DNA of 64,000 nt from Antiquaquibacter metalliresistens. Its GTDB lineage: Bacteria; Actinomycetota; Actinomycetes; Actinomycetales; Microbacteriaceae. The notes under the pieces were generated by a model. It did not search any database and had not been told where the DNA came from. It saw only the letters and a list, made by a program, of their open reading frames with translations. The DNA is taken from assembly GCF_029211225.1 (NCBI RefSeq), contig NZ_JARGEM010000008.1:42192-106191 (forward strand). Reading direction: 5' to 3'. The position numbers and the translations under genes were made by a program. Shown one piece after another: positions 28,657 to 37,645 of the stretch; position 1 is the stretch's first letter, and each line of letters opens with the position of its first letter.

Positions 28657-29393
28657 CGGTCCGTACCTCCAAGCAGTCGTTGCGCGTTCCCGCCCAGCAC
28701 GGCTCGCTCGATCTCGGGCGGGAGGCCCAGACCGAGCACCTTCTGCAATTCGAGCCGGGGGTTGCACCCGGGGCCGTCGGAGCCGAAGACGACACGGTCG
28801 GCGCCGACGACCTCGATCGCCTGCGCGATCAGTTCCGGATAGGGCATCGCCGAAGTCTCCAGAACGATGTTGGGATGCCTGCGCGCCGTCTCGATGGCAT
28901 CCGCGACGTGGAAGTACCCGCCCATGTGCGCGAGCACGATCGTGCAATCTGGCACCGCGGCGGCCGCAACGCCCAGGGCCTGCGGGGTCGTGTAGGGGTC
29001 GTCGCCGCAGTGGAAGAGCACGGGCAGCCCGGCGTCCGCGGCCAGACGCAGCATGGCGAGGGTGGCATCTCCGGCGGGATGGGCGATCGTCGTCGTGGGG
29101 TGGGTCTTGATCCCGCGCACCCCGAGTTCGACCGCCCGGGCCACGATGTCGACGAGTTCCGCAGGATAGTTGGGATTGAGCCGCACGAAGGGAATGAGGC
29201 GATCCGGGTAGCGGGCTGCGGCGTCCACGATGTACTCGAGCGCCGACGGGTTCGTCCCGGGCAGGTCGGTGTACGTCATGATCACCGCCTGGTCGATGCC
29301 GGCGGCGTCGAGCAGGCCGATGATCTTCTCGGGCGGGTCGATCCAGCCGAACGCCTCCGCCTCGTCCACGTGGGTGTGGAAGTCGATGATCAT
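28653..29393 (-). CDS. Amidohydrolase-2 family metal-dependent hydrolase/decarboxylase
   Basis: Encodes 246 residues from ATG 29393 (MIIDFHTHVDE). It is a compact TIM barrel with intact metal ligands: H6 and H8 in the N-terminal HxH, the histidine in LFHCGDDP, AHMGG, and the aspartate in VVFGSDGPG. The family includes 2-amino-3-carboxymuconate semialdehyde decarboxylase, resorcylate decarboxylases and lactone/amide hydrolases, so the reaction cannot be fixed. It is cytoplasmic. Start and stop overlap both neighbours by 4 nt, so it is translated together with the M20 enzyme and the degenerate homologue that follows. It should act late in the catabolic route encoded by this operon. Confidence 0.88.
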   Translation of the reverse strand: MIIDFHTHVDEAEAFGWIDPPEKIIGLLDAAGIDQAVIMTYTDLPGTNPSALEYIVDAAARYPDRLIPFVRLNPNYPAELVDIVARAVELGVRGIKTHPTTTIAHPAGDATLAMLRLAADAGLPVLFHCGDDPYTTPQALGVAAAAVPDCTIVLAHMGGYFHVADAIETARRHPNIVLETSAMPYPELIAQAIEVVGADRVVFGSDGPGCNPRLELQKVLGLGLPPEIERAVLGGNAQRLLGGTDR

Positions 29394-30556
29394 GCCGCAG
29401 TCTCCTTCAGGGCGTGGATGTCGAGCGCGAGCTGCACGTACAGGTCGCGTGCCGCGATCACCTCGTCGAGGTCGATCCACTCGACCTCGCCATGGGCCTG
29501 CTCGATGGAACCCGGGCCGAGCACGACGCAGGGGAGGTCCGGTCGATCGTAGAAGCAGCATGCATCCGTCGAATAGGTGACGCCGACGGACTCGATGTCA
29601 CGGGCGAGCACCGTGCTCGCGGCCTGACACGCGGCGCGCACCGCGAGGCTCTGGGGTGGCGTGTCAAGTCCGCCGAGCGCGACGAGGGGTTCGTCGACCG
29701 CGGCATCGATGCCCGTTCGCGCGCAGATCGCATCGACCTCGGCGCGCAGCTCCTCGAGTGCAGCGAGCGGATCGATGCCCGGCGGCACCCGTCGATCGAA
29801 CCAGATCGTGCAGCGATCAGGGATGACGTTGGGCGCGATCCCGCCGGAGATCATGGTCGCCGAGAGCAGCGCCGGCCCGGCGATGGACGCCGAGGCCGCA
29901 CGCAGACGATGACCGAGGCCGGCGTCGATGTCGGTCACCAGCCGCCCCGCCTGCACGATCGCATTGACACCCATCTCGGCCCGCGAACTGTGTGCCGCGG
30001 TGCCGCGAACGCCCACGCTGACGCGGACGAATCCGTTGTGCGCCCGAGCCGGCAGCAGCGAGGTCGGTTCGCCGATGACCACGGCGTCGGCACTCGGGAG
30101 CGTGCGGGCCAGCTGCCGCGCACCCCGCATGATGTACTCCTCGTCGACCGCGCCGACCAGCAGCACCGTGGGCCGCGGACCGGGCATCCGGCGCAGCAGA
30201 TCGACCGCCCCGATCATCGCGGCGAGACTGCCCTTCGTGTCGCAGGCACCGCGTCCGTAGAGGCGACGGCCTTCGCGCCGAACGGCCATCGTCGCCGCGT
30301 CCGCGGGCACGGTGTCCAGGTGCGCTTCGAGGATCACGGTCGCCGCGCTCTCGATGCCCGGCAGCACCGCGATCACGTTGGCCCGTTCCCCGTCGACCGG
30401 TTGCAGGGTGACCTCCAGACCCATGGCTTCGAGGACGGTGGCGACCTGTCGCGCGATCGCGCCCTCGCCGGGACTGTCGGCGGCGAGTGCGGGATTGCGC
30501 GAGTCGGTGCGCAGGAGGCGTTCGAGCAGGTCCTCGACCTCGATCGGCGTGCTCAT
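29390..30556 (-). CDS. M20 family deacylase/peptidase (ArgE/DapE type)
   Basis: Encodes 388 residues from ATG 30556. It has the dizinc signatures of family M20: the HxD motif in LEAHLDTVPAD, GRGACDTKGSLAAMI with the bridging aspartate, VDEEYIMRGARQL with the general-base glutamate pair, and a dimerisation domain (about 180-290). No signal peptide is present, so it works in the cytoplasm. Relatives remove acyl groups from amino acids (acetylornithine, succinyl-diaminopimelate) or split dipeptides and carbamoyl amides. In this operon it probably cleaves an N-acyl or amide bond of the imported compound. It overlaps the SDR gene upstream and the amidohydrolase downstream by 4 nt each. Confidence 0.88.
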   Translation of the reverse strand: MSTPIEVEDLLERLLRTDSRNPALAADSPGEGAIARQVATVLEAMGLEVTLQPVDGERANVIAVLPGIESAATVILEAHLDTVPADAATMAVRREGRRLYGRGACDTKGSLAAMIGAVDLLRRMPGPRPTVLLVGAVDEEYIMRGARQLARTLPSADAVVIGEPTSLLPARAHNGFVRVSVGVRGTAAHSSRAEMGVNAIVQAGRLVTDIDAGLGHRLRAASASIAGPALLSATMISGGIAPNVIPDRCTIWFDRRVPPGIDPLAALEELRAEVDAICARTGIDAAVDEPLVALGGLDTPPQSLAVRAACQAASTVLARDIESVGVTYSTDACCFYDRPDLPCVVLGPGSIEQAHGEVEWIDLDEVIAARDLYVQLALDIHALKETAA

Positions 30557-31305
30557 CGTACGGTGTACCCGCCGTCGATCATCAGGGATGAACCGGTGAC
30601 GAAACCGGCCTCGTCGCTGGCGAGGTACACCGCGCCCGCGGCGATCTCCTCGGGGCGGCCGAGCCGGCCGACCAGGGTGTCGGCCTCCCAGCTCTCCAGC
30701 AGCGCTTCGGGGTCCGGCACGCCAACCAGCTGGCGGCGGATCAGGGGCGTGTCGGTGGGACCGGGGCAGAGGGCGTTGACCCGGATGCCGTGTTCCGCGT
30801 AATCGATCGCGAGCACGCGGACGAGACCGATCACGCCGTGCTTCGCCGGTACGTAGGAGGTGAAACCGGTGAGCCCGACGAAGGCGAGCTGTGAGCCGAG
30901 CGCGATGAGCGATCCGCCCGTGCCGTCGGCGATGAGATGCGGCAGCGCCGCCTTGAACGTCACGAACGGACCGCGCAGCATGACGGCCATGTGGTGATCC
31001 CACTGCTCGACCGTCAGTTCGGTGGCCTTGGCGACCAGTTCGTAGCCCGCTCCGGCGAGCACGACGTCGAGTCCGCCGAGCGCGAGCGCCTCGTCATCGA
31101 TCCAGGCGGTCAGGGCCGCCGGGTCGGCCACGTCGACGACGGCGAAGCGCGCTCCTGCGGCCTCGACCGCGCCCCGCGCATCCGGGTTGATGTCGCAGGC
31201 AGCGACGATCGCACCCTCCGCCGTGAAGCGCTGGACGACCGCCAGACCGATCCCCGACCCGCCGCCGGTGACGAGGATGCGCTTGCCATCGAGTCGACGC
31301 GACAT
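30553..31305 (-). CDS. Short-chain dehydrogenase/reductase
   Basis: Encodes 250 residues from ATG 31305. Classical SDR pattern: TGGGSGIG dinucleotide-binding loop at about 13-20, an acidic CDIN after strand 2 suggesting NAD(H) preference, LAGAG in place of NNAG, the catalytic Ser in ALGSQLAF, and the Tyr-Lys pair in SYVPAKHG. The C-terminal GFVTGSSLMIDGGYTV is typical. It probably oxidises an alcohol in the operon's substrate or product. It starts 2 nt after the flavin-fold gene's stop and overlaps the M20 gene by 4 nt. Substrate unknown. Confidence 0.9.
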   Translation of the reverse strand: MSRRLDGKRILVTGGGSGIGLAVVQRFTAEGAIVAACDINPDARGAVEAAGARFAVVDVADPAALTAWIDDEALALGGLDVVLAGAGYELVAKATELTVEQWDHHMAVMLRGPFVTFKAALPHLIADGTGGSLIALGSQLAFVGLTGFTSYVPAKHGVIGLVRVLAIDYAEHGIRVNALCPGPTDTPLIRRQLVGVPDPEALLESWEADTLVGRLGRPEEIAAGAVYLASDEAGFVTGSSLMIDGGYTVR

Positions 31306-31307
31306 GC

Positions 31308-31796
31308 TCAGGCGTCTTTCCAGACCGTGTCCTGCGTGAAGGTGCGATCGAATCCGCCGCCGTTCCACGAGGTGATCTTGCGTGGGACCACCTTGAACGG
31401 CACCCGGGGGAACTGGAAGGTGCTCTCGCCGTACTCCATGCCCTCGGGGCCGAGGTAGCGCAGGATCATCTCGCGCATCGGCTCGATGTAGTCGAAGTCC
31501 TCGGGAAGGAACTCGACGTCCGCGAGGGCGCTGACGCGCTTGTAGGGCAGCGTGGGGTTGTCGATGAGGATGCCGCAACGCGGGTCGCGCCGCAGGTTCT
31601 TGACCATCCCCGTGCGGGCTTTGCTGATGATCAGGAACGACTCGCCGTCCCAGGTGTACCAGACCGGGCTGATCTGGGGGATCCCCTCGTCGCCGACCGT
31701 GGCGATCTTCGCGAAGATCCTCCCCGTGGTCAGGAAATCGTCCCGTTCTTCGGTCGTCATTCCGCGACCGTCGTTGCTGGTCATCGCCATGCTCAT
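31308..31796 (-). CDS. Pyridoxamine 5'-phosphate oxidase-fold (flavin/F420-binding) protein
   Basis: Encodes 162 residues from ATG 31796, overlapping the permease stop (ATGA). The split beta-barrel pattern is visible: GRIFAKIATVGDEGIPQISPVWYTW, FLIISKARTGMVKNLRRDPR and CGILIDNPTLPYKRVSALADV. Such proteins bind FMN or F420 and act as small oxidoreductases or cofactor sensors; this one is not a canonical PdxH since it lacks the usual C-terminal part. There is no membrane segment. In this operon it could supply a redox step together with the SDR enzyme. The exact cofactor cannot be determined by eye. Confidence 0.8.
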   Translation of the reverse strand: MSMAMTSNDGRGMTTEERDDFLTTGRIFAKIATVGDEGIPQISPVWYTWDGESFLIISKARTGMVKNLRRDPRCGILIDNPTLPYKRVSALADVEFLPEDFDYIEPMREMILRYLGPEGMEYGESTFQFPRVPFKVVPRKITSWNGGGFDRTFTQDTVWKDA

Positions 31797-32830
31797 TGCC
31801 TTTCGTTGGTGTGGACGGGAGTAGTGGGGGAGTCGGGGACGGCACCGGAGCGCAGCCGCGCCCGGCGCGGCCTCGCCACCTTGTTCACGAAGAGGGCCGC
31901 GGCGAGCAGGATGATGAGGCCGCGGAGCAGCTGCTGGTACCAGACCTCGATGTGCAACAGGTTGAACACGTTGCCGAGCAGTGCGAACAACGCGACGCCG
32001 CCGAGCAGTCCGATGAGTCGCCCGCGTCCGCCGGCGAGGCTGGCGCCGCCGATCACGACGATGGCGAGCGCGGTGAACTCCATGCCGTTCGCGGCGTTGG
32101 GGTCGCCGACCCCGGAACCTGCGAGCAGCAGCACGCCCGCGACGCTGCCGAGCAGACCGCTCGCGAGGAACGATCCCACCTGCACCGGTCGCACCCGGAT
32201 GCCGCTGAGAGCGGCGACCGCGACATCGCCGCCGACCGCGAAGGTGTGGCGGCCCCAGACGGTGCGGCGCAGCACGAACCAGGCGAGCAACCACACGACG
32301 GCGACGGCGAGCACGATCGCGTAGAGGCCACCGGGGAGCTGGAGGCTGTAGAAGACGCCGAGCGCAGGTGACGCCTGACCGGTCGGCACGGGCGCGATGA
32401 AGAGGGCGATGCCCTGCACGATCGTGCCGACACCGAGCGTCGCGATGAAGGACTCCACGCCGAAGTTCACGACGAGCACCGTGTTCAACGCCCCCACCAG
32501 CAGGCCGACGACCAGGGCGGCCCCGAGGCCGAGCAGCAGGTTCTGGTCCGACCCGTTCATGACGATCGCGGCGATGATCGCCGAGAGCTTCGCGTTCGCG
32601 GCGATGGCGAGATCCACGTGGCCGATGAGCACCACCAGGTATTGGGCGAGCGCGAAGAGGGCGAGGGCGGCGCCCTGCCGCGTGACGTTGTTCAGGTTGG
32701 CCGGCGTCGCGAACCCGTTCGCGAAGACGACGGCGACGATGAACATCGCGATGACGACGAGCCAGACGATCGCGCCGCTGCCGACGGCGCGCACGACCAG
32801 CGATCGTCGCTGTGTGGAGAACGTGCTCAT
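31793..32830 (-). CDS. Ribose-type ABC transporter permease (second permease)
   Basis: Encodes 345 residues from ATG 32830 with about nine or ten membrane helices, of the RbsC/BPD_transp_2 family. Marks are the segment ANLNNVTRQGAALALFALAQ followed by LIGHVDLAIAANAKLSAI (the EAA-like coupling region in this family), and GGASLAGGRGRLIGLLGGVALFALLGN near the C-terminus. It would form the membrane channel of an importer with the 322-residue permease encoded at 35685-36653, a heterodimer being the simplest reading. It overlaps the ATPase gene upstream and the flavin-fold gene downstream by 4 nt each. Confidence 0.9.
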   Translation of the reverse strand: MSTFSTQRRSLVVRAVGSGAIVWLVVIAMFIVAVVFANGFATPANLNNVTRQGAALALFALAQYLVVLIGHVDLAIAANAKLSAIIAAIVMNGSDQNLLLGLGAALVVGLLVGALNTVLVVNFGVESFIATLGVGTIVQGIALFIAPVPTGQASPALGVFYSLQLPGGLYAIVLAVAVVWLLAWFVLRRTVWGRHTFAVGGDVAVAALSGIRVRPVQVGSFLASGLLGSVAGVLLLAGSGVGDPNAANGMEFTALAIVVIGGASLAGGRGRLIGLLGGVALFALLGNVFNLLHIEVWYQQLLRGLIILLAAALFVNKVARPRRARLRSGAVPDSPTTPVHTNERQ

Positions 32831-34353
32831 GCTGCACCGGCCTTTCCAGCGGAACCGTGCGAAGCGATGAGGCGCATGATCTGCTCCTCCGTCGCGTCGG
32901 GGGCGGGGAGTTCCGCGATCACCTCGCCGTCGGCGAGCACGAGGATGCGATCAGAGAGCCCGAGCACTTCGATCAGCTCGGACGAGATGAGCAGCACAGC
33001 CTTGCCGGAGTCCGCCAGGTCGCGCAGCACCTGATAGATCTGGTGCTTGGCCCCGACGTCGATGCCGCGGGTGGGCTCGTCGAAGATGATCACCTCCGGC
33101 AGCAGTTCGAGCCACTTGGCGATCACGACCTTCTGCTGGTTGCCGCCCGAGAGGTTGCCGACGATCGCTCGCCCGCTCGGGTCGGTCTTGATGCTGAGCG
33201 CCGCGATGCCGTTGCGGATCAGCGCCTCCTCGCCGCGCGGCGAGATGAGCCCGACGGCGTTGCTGAGCCGTCGCCATGCGAGCATCGACAGGTTCATGCC
33301 GACGGACTTCTGCAGCGCGAGTCCGGCATCCTTGCGGTCCTCGGGCAGGTAGGCGACGCCGGAGCGCATCGCCGACGCCGGCGAGCCGGGGCGTCTCGGC
33401 GAGCGCGGGGTGCGCAGGAAGCCGCGGGTGGGCAGGTCGCCGAAGAGCCCGCGGGCCAGCCGCGTGCGTCCGGATCCCTGCAGGCCCGCGAGCCCCACGA
33501 TCTCGCCGGCGCGCAGGGTCAGATCCACTGGCTTCGCCAGCCCCTCGACCGTGAGGTCGCGAGCGACGAGCAGTTCCTCGCCGAGCGGCGCACCGGAGGG
33601 TGTCGGAAACAGCTGACTGATGCTGCGACCGACCATGAGCGAGATGAGCTGGTCGGGGTTCGTGTCGGCGATGTCGCCGTTGCCGCTGACCGCGCCGTCC
33701 TTGAGCACGGTGTACCGGCTCGCGAGGCGGAAGACCTCGTCGATGCGGTGGCTGACATACAGCACGGCCACACCTTCGGCGGCGAGGGCCGTGGTCACGG
33801 CGAACAGCGACTCCAGCTCTTCGCCCGAGAGCACGGCCGACGGCTCGTCGAGCGCGATGATCCGCACGTTGCTCGCCAGCGCCTTGGCGATCTCCACCAG
33901 CTGCGACTGGGCGACGCTGAGATCCTCCACGAGGTCGCCGGGGGAGACCCGTGATCCGACCCGGGACAGCAGCGCGGCGGCGCGCTCGTTCATCTGCGCC
34001 GTACTCAGCACCCCCAGCCGGGACAGTTCGATGCCGAGGAAGATGTTCTGCGCCACGGTCAAGGAGGGAATCAGCGAGAACTCCTGGTGCACGATCGCGA
34101 CGCCGTGGTGCCGGGCGAGCTTCGGCGAATAGCGTCTGGCATCGATGGCCTCGCCGTCGAGGCGCATCTCGCCCTCGTCCGGGCGCAGCACGCCACTGAG
34201 GATCTTGAGCAGTGTCGACTTGCCGGCGCCGTTCTCGCCCATCAGCGCGTGGATCTCGCCGGGGAACACGCGCAACGAGACATCGTCGAGCGCGGTGACG
34301 GCTCCGAACGACTTGCGGATGCCGACCAGCTCGATCGCGGGGTTGCTCGCCAT
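32827..34353 (-). CDS. Ribose-type ABC transporter ATPase (fused double NBD)
   Basis: Encodes 508 residues from ATG 34353. Two nucleotide-binding domains are fused, as in RbsA/MglA: the first has Walker A GENGAGKST, then signature LSVAQSQLVEIAKAL and Walker B ALDEPSAVL; the second has a degenerate Walker A (GLQGSGRTRLA), signature LSGGNQQKVVIAKWL and Walker B IIFDEPTRGIDVGA. The degenerate second P-loop is normal for this family. It energises uptake on the cytoplasmic side. It is separated from the binding-protein gene by 58 nt that contain a strong hairpin. Confidence 0.93.
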   Translation of the reverse strand: MASNPAIELVGIRKSFGAVTALDDVSLRVFPGEIHALMGENGAGKSTLLKILSGVLRPDEGEMRLDGEAIDARRYSPKLARHHGVAIVHQEFSLIPSLTVAQNIFLGIELSRLGVLSTAQMNERAAALLSRVGSRVSPGDLVEDLSVAQSQLVEIAKALASNVRIIALDEPSAVLSGEELESLFAVTTALAAEGVAVLYVSHRIDEVFRLASRYTVLKDGAVSGNGDIADTNPDQLISLMVGRSISQLFPTPSGAPLGEELLVARDLTVEGLAKPVDLTLRAGEIVGLAGLQGSGRTRLARGLFGDLPTRGFLRTPRSPRRPGSPASAMRSGVAYLPEDRKDAGLALQKSVGMNLSMLAWRRLSNAVGLISPRGEEALIRNGIAALSIKTDPSGRAIVGNLSGGNQQKVVIAKWLELLPEVIIFDEPTRGIDVGAKHQIYQVLRDLADSGKAVLLISSELIEVLGLSDRILVLADGEVIAELPAPDATEEQIMRLIASHGSAGKAGAA

Positions 34354-34374
34354 GACTCCTCTTCCTGGTTGCGA

Positions 34375-34403
34375 CGTCGGGGGCCCGGTGCGGGCCCCCG
34401 ACG
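34375..34403 (-). terminator. Perfect 13-bp hairpin between binding-protein and ATPase genes
   Basis: Stem CGTCGGGGGCCCG / CGGGCCCCCGACG with a 3-nt loop, no mismatch and no T-tract, lying between the binding-protein stop (34412) and the ATPase start (34353). Such hairpins in ABC importer operons often partly stop transcription or protect the upstream mRNA 3' end, giving more binding protein than membrane subunits. Confidence 0.75.
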
Positions 34404-34411
34404 CCCTGGGA

Positions 34412-35578
34412 TCAGCGGCCGAAGCCGGCCGCGATGTAGACCTCGTCCGAGACGACCTTCGGGCCGATGAAGTCATCGTTGAAGTCCGGCTCGTACCACT
34501 TCTCGGCCTCCGACTCGTTGTACGGCGCGACGCCGTCCATCAGGTCGATGACATCGGTGTACTTCGCGACGGGCTTGCCTTCGAGCGTGTCGAGCACGAC
34601 GTTCACGCACTCCTGAGCGGCTCCCGGGGGAAACGGCGCGACGGAGAACTCGAGGTCGTTCTCGATCGCCAGACGCAGGAATCCGTTGGTCGGGTTCGTG
34701 CCACCGATGATCGGCAGCTCTGCGCCGGCCTCCTTGAACGCCTCGATCACCGACGGCCCCATCTCGAGACCGCCGACCCAGACGGCGTCGACATCCGGCT
34801 CCTGGGCGATCACGGTGCGCATGACGTCCATCGCCTCGGCGGCGGACCAGTTGGCGTACTGCTCGCTCACGATCTCGATGCCCGGGTACTGCGAGAACGC
34901 CGCGAGCGCTCCCGACTTCCAGAACTCGGCGGCGTCGGCACCGGCGATGCCGTGCAGCATCACGACCTTGCCCTTGCCGTCGAGCTTCGTGGCGATCTCA
35001 TCGGCGGTCGAGAATCCCATGAGCGGGATGTCGCGGCTCACCTCGGCGGTGTACGCGTCGGTCTGCACGCCGGCCATACACGTGATCACCGGGATGCCGG
35101 CTTCGGTGGCCCGTTCGACCGCGGAGACCAGGCCTGCCCTGGAGAGCGAGGTGAGCAGGATCGCGTCGACGTCCGCAGCGATCGCATCCTCGATGCCCTT
35201 GGTCTGGTTCTCCGTCGCGAAGTCCCAGGGCACGTACATGAGGTTGCCGACCTTGCCGGACTGCTCGAAGGCGTCGTTCATCACCGCATCGAACGTGGTG
35301 CCCCAACCGTTGGTCGGGCCCTGCACGATCGCGGCGATGTCGTAGGGCGGCTCCGCGACGAATGCGGTGGTGTCGACGGTCACGCCGGCGGCCGCGGCGA
35401 CCTGGATCGAGTAGTCGTCGTCGAGGATGGGCCGACCGTTCGCGTCGAACTCGATCGCCGCTCCGGTCTGGGGTTCCGTCGGCTCGGACGTCGTGCAACC
35501 GCTGACGCCGAGGGCGATGGCGGCAGCGACTGAGACCGCCGCGATTCGTTTCGCCGTCGGGGATGGCATGTGACTCAT
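34412..35578 (-). CDS. ABC transporter substrate-binding lipoprotein (RbsB-like)
   Basis: Encodes 388 residues from ATG 35578. A lipoprotein signal peptide ends in the lipobox LGVSGC (lipidated Cys about residue 28), followed by a short linker and a periplasmic-binding-protein type 1 (Peripla_BP_4) fold with two Rossmann-like lobes: AAIVQGPTNGWGTTFDAVMND, ILLTSLSRAGLVSAVERA, KVVMLHGIAGADAAEFW, VDAVWVGGLEMG and GTNPTNGFLRLA. It is about 80 residues longer than E. coli RbsB because of an extra N-terminal stretch after the lipobox. It captures the ligand outside the membrane for the two permeases. The ligand cannot be read from sequence; the enzymes in the operon suggest something with an amide bond. 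Confidence 0.9.
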   Translation of the reverse strand: MSHMPSPTAKRIAAVSVAAAIALGVSGCTTSEPTEPQTGAAIEFDANGRPILDDDYSIQVAAAAGVTVDTTAFVAEPPYDIAAIVQGPTNGWGTTFDAVMNDAFEQSGKVGNLMYVPWDFATENQTKGIEDAIAADVDAILLTSLSRAGLVSAVERATEAGIPVITCMAGVQTDAYTAEVSRDIPLMGFSTADEIATKLDGKGKVVMLHGIAGADAAEFWKSGALAAFSQYPGIEIVSEQYANWSAAEAMDVMRTVIAQEPDVDAVWVGGLEMGPSVIEAFKEAGAELPIIGGTNPTNGFLRLAIENDLEFSVAPFPPGAAQECVNVVLDTLEGKPVAKYTDVIDLMDGVAPYNESEAEKWYEPDFNDDFIGPKVVSDEVYIAAGFGR

Positions 35579-35684
35579 GTGACTGCTCCTGACTGATAAA
35601 GGGTGGGCGTGGAGTGGTGCGACGTGCTGTGCACGCGATCAGGGCCACGCGGCCTGCGCCGTCGCCCTGACGATTCGGTGGCCG

Positions 35685-36653
35685 TCACCGTCGTGCCGGC
35701 CAGTGGAGGATGAGCGCGAGCACCAGCACCGCGCCCTTGATGATGTTCTGCAGCTCGGGTGGCAGACCCAGCACGACGATGAGCGTGGAGAGCGTGCTCA
35801 GCACGAGAACGCCGCCGACCGCGGACACAAAGGATCCCTCGCCGCCGCGGAACCGCGCCCCTCCGAGCAGCGCCGCCGTGATCGAGTCCAGTTCCATGCC
35901 GGCGCCGATGCTGCGGTCGACGTACCCCGAGTACCCGGTCTGCAGGAATCCGGCGAACGCGGCGAGCACGGCGGCCGCCGTGAAGGCGATCCACTGCATC
36001 GTGCCGGTCGAGATGCCGGACAGTCGCGCCATTCGCGGGTTCGCGCCCGTAAGCACGAGGTTGCGACCGCTGCGCGTGCGGGACACCCACAGTGTTGCGA
36101 GCACCGTGACGATGATCCAGAAGACGACGGGCACCGGCACCGGGCCGATCCAGCCGCGTGCCAGGGAGATGACGGACTCGGGCGCCTGCGCACTCAGCGC
36201 CCCCTTGGTCCAGATCAGCTTGGCGCCTTCGAGCACCATCACCATGCCGAAGGTGGCCACGAACGACGGCACGCCGCGCGACACCACGAGCCACGAGTTC
36301 ACCGCCCCGGTTGCCACGGCGATCACCACGGCGATGCCAAGCCCGACGAGCGGGTCCGGCGCGGTGGTGGCTGCGACGGCGGTGATGCCGACGATCGCGG
36401 CAACGGAAAGGTCGACGTTGCGGACCATCAGCACGAGCATCTGGCCGATCGTGATCAGGCCGAGGATCGCGGCACGTCTCAACGTGTTGCCCACGTTGAC
36501 CGGCGCGAAGAGATTCGGTGCCACGAATACGGCGATGAGCAGGATCACCGCGAGCACGACGAAGATGCCCTTGCCCGAGAACACGCGCTCGATCCAGACG
36601 CGCAGTCGAGCGAGCGGGGAGACTTCGATTGACGTGGTCATCGGCTTCACCAT
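35685..36653 (-). CDS. Ribose-type ABC transporter permease (first permease)
   Basis: Encodes 322 residues from ATG 36653 (a second in-frame ATG at 36641, after GGTGA, gives 318). About nine membrane helices. Family marks are GNTLRRAAILGLITIGQMLVL, VRNVDLSVAAIVGITAV and MELDSITAALLGGARFRGGEG with a C-terminal NIIKGAVLVLALILHW. It belongs to the RbsC/AraH-type permeases. The start overlaps the Ntn-hydrolase stop by 7 nt. The binding-protein gene follows after 106 nt, where an imperfect TCAGGGC/GCCCTGA hairpin is possible (35639-35670). Confidence 0.9.
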   Translation of the reverse strand: MVKPMTTSIEVSPLARLRVWIERVFSGKGIFVVLAVILLIAVFVAPNLFAPVNVGNTLRRAAILGLITIGQMLVLMVRNVDLSVAAIVGITAVAATTAPDPLVGLGIAVVIAVATGAVNSWLVVSRGVPSFVATFGMVMVLEGAKLIWTKGALSAQAPESVISLARGWIGPVPVPVVFWIIVTVLATLWVSRTRSGRNLVLTGANPRMARLSGISTGTMQWIAFTAAAVLAAFAGFLQTGYSGYVDRSIGAGMELDSITAALLGGARFRGGEGSFVSAVGGVLVLSTLSTLIVVLGLPPELQNIIKGAVLVLALILHWPARR

Positions 36654-37591
36654 CCGTTCCGGCGCGGCTGTGCACCGAGTCGATGCGCGCTGTTCGATTG
36701 GCGCACCGCGACGGGAAAGCTGCCGCCGTTGTGTCCGGTGGCGACGAGTCCCTCTTTCGTGTCCACCCCGACGATCGCGCAGATCGTTCCGGTCGTGAGT
36801 ACCAGTTCGTCGAGGGTGGTGCGGATCGCCTCGGCGAGACCGAGGTCCGCGGCACGCCGCGCGACGGTCCCCGCCACATGCGCCGTGATCGCCGCCTCGC
36901 CGGATCCCGAGCACAGCACCCCGAAGCGGCGGTCGGTCCAGAACCCGCCACCGGGCACGCAGGAATCCCCGATGCGACCCGGGAGCTTGCCCAGGAGGCC
37001 GCCGGTGCTGGATGCGCTGGCGATGCCGAGGGCATCGAGCACGAGGCATCCCACCGTCTCGGTCGGCACCGGGCGCCCGGTGAAGATGCTGCGTGTGGGG
37101 TCGGCGGCGTAGGCATCGAGGGCGAGACGCTGCTCGTCGGTGACTAGGTCTTCGATCTCGAAACCTCTGGCGACCGCGTACTCCGCTGCACCGGAGCCGG
37201 CGAGCAGCACGGTGCGCTCCTCCTGCATGAGCCGGTAGGCGAGGGCGGCGGGGCGCCGGATGCCGGGGACCGCGCCGACTCCGGTGGCGCGTCCATCCCA
37301 TCCGGACGAGACGGCGCCATCGGTCTCGACGACGCCGGTGCGGGTGAGCACCGAGCCGAGTCCAGCGTTGAACGCCGGATCGTCTTCCATGACGGCGACG
37401 GAGCCGAGCGCGGCGAGGATGCCGCCGTCGCCGTGTGCGAGCACCTGGAACGCGGCCTTCGTCGAAGCGTCCAGCGTCGCGAACGTCGTCTCGGAGGGCT
37501 CCATGTCCACGCCGCCGTGGGCGACGACCAGTTCGTCGTCGAGCGCCACTGCGAGCTGTTCGATGATGATCGAGTCAGTGGCTGTGCTCAT
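36647..37591 (-). CDS. Isoaspartyl peptidase/L-asparaginase family Ntn hydrolase
   Basis: Encodes 314 residues from ATG 37591. The type 2 asparaginase/aspartylglucosaminidase family is synthesised as a precursor that cleaves itself before a threonine, which becomes the N-terminal nucleophile. Here the site is T179 in PTETVGCLVLD, followed by the canonical SSTGGLLGKLPGRIGDS that binds the substrate, and by GSGEAAI. The N-terminal half has GGVDMEPSETTF and AFNAGLGSVLTRTG. Members split beta-aspartyl dipeptides, asparagine or GlcNAc-asparagine. There is no signal peptide, so it is cytoplasmic. It is the first gene of the accessory operon, right after the FadR-controlled promoter, so it probably performs the first or defining reaction on the imported substrate. 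Confidence 0.87.
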   Translation of the reverse strand: MSTATDSIIIEQLAVALDDELVVAHGGVDMEPSETTFATLDASTKAAFQVLAHGDGGILAALGSVAVMEDDPAFNAGLGSVLTRTGVVETDGAVSSGWDGRATGVGAVPGIRRPAALAYRLMQEERTVLLAGSGAAEYAVARGFEIEDLVTDEQRLALDAYAADPTRSIFTGRPVPTETVGCLVLDALGIASASSTGGLLGKLPGRIGDSCVPGGGFWTDRRFGVLCSGSGEAAITAHVAGTVARRAADLGLAEAIRTTLDELVLTTGTICAIVGVDTKEGLVATGHNGGSFPVAVRQSNSAHRLGAQPRRNGW

Positions 37592-37645
37592 GGGATGCTT
37601 CGGTCCTTCTCTCGCGCGGCTCGGGGGTCGGACCACGTGATCGAC

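Noticed and set aside
35639..35670. Hairpin TCAGGGC/GCCCTGA between the first permease and the binding-protein gene
   Set aside because: Only a 7-bp stem with an 18-nt loop, which is expected by chance at this GC content.
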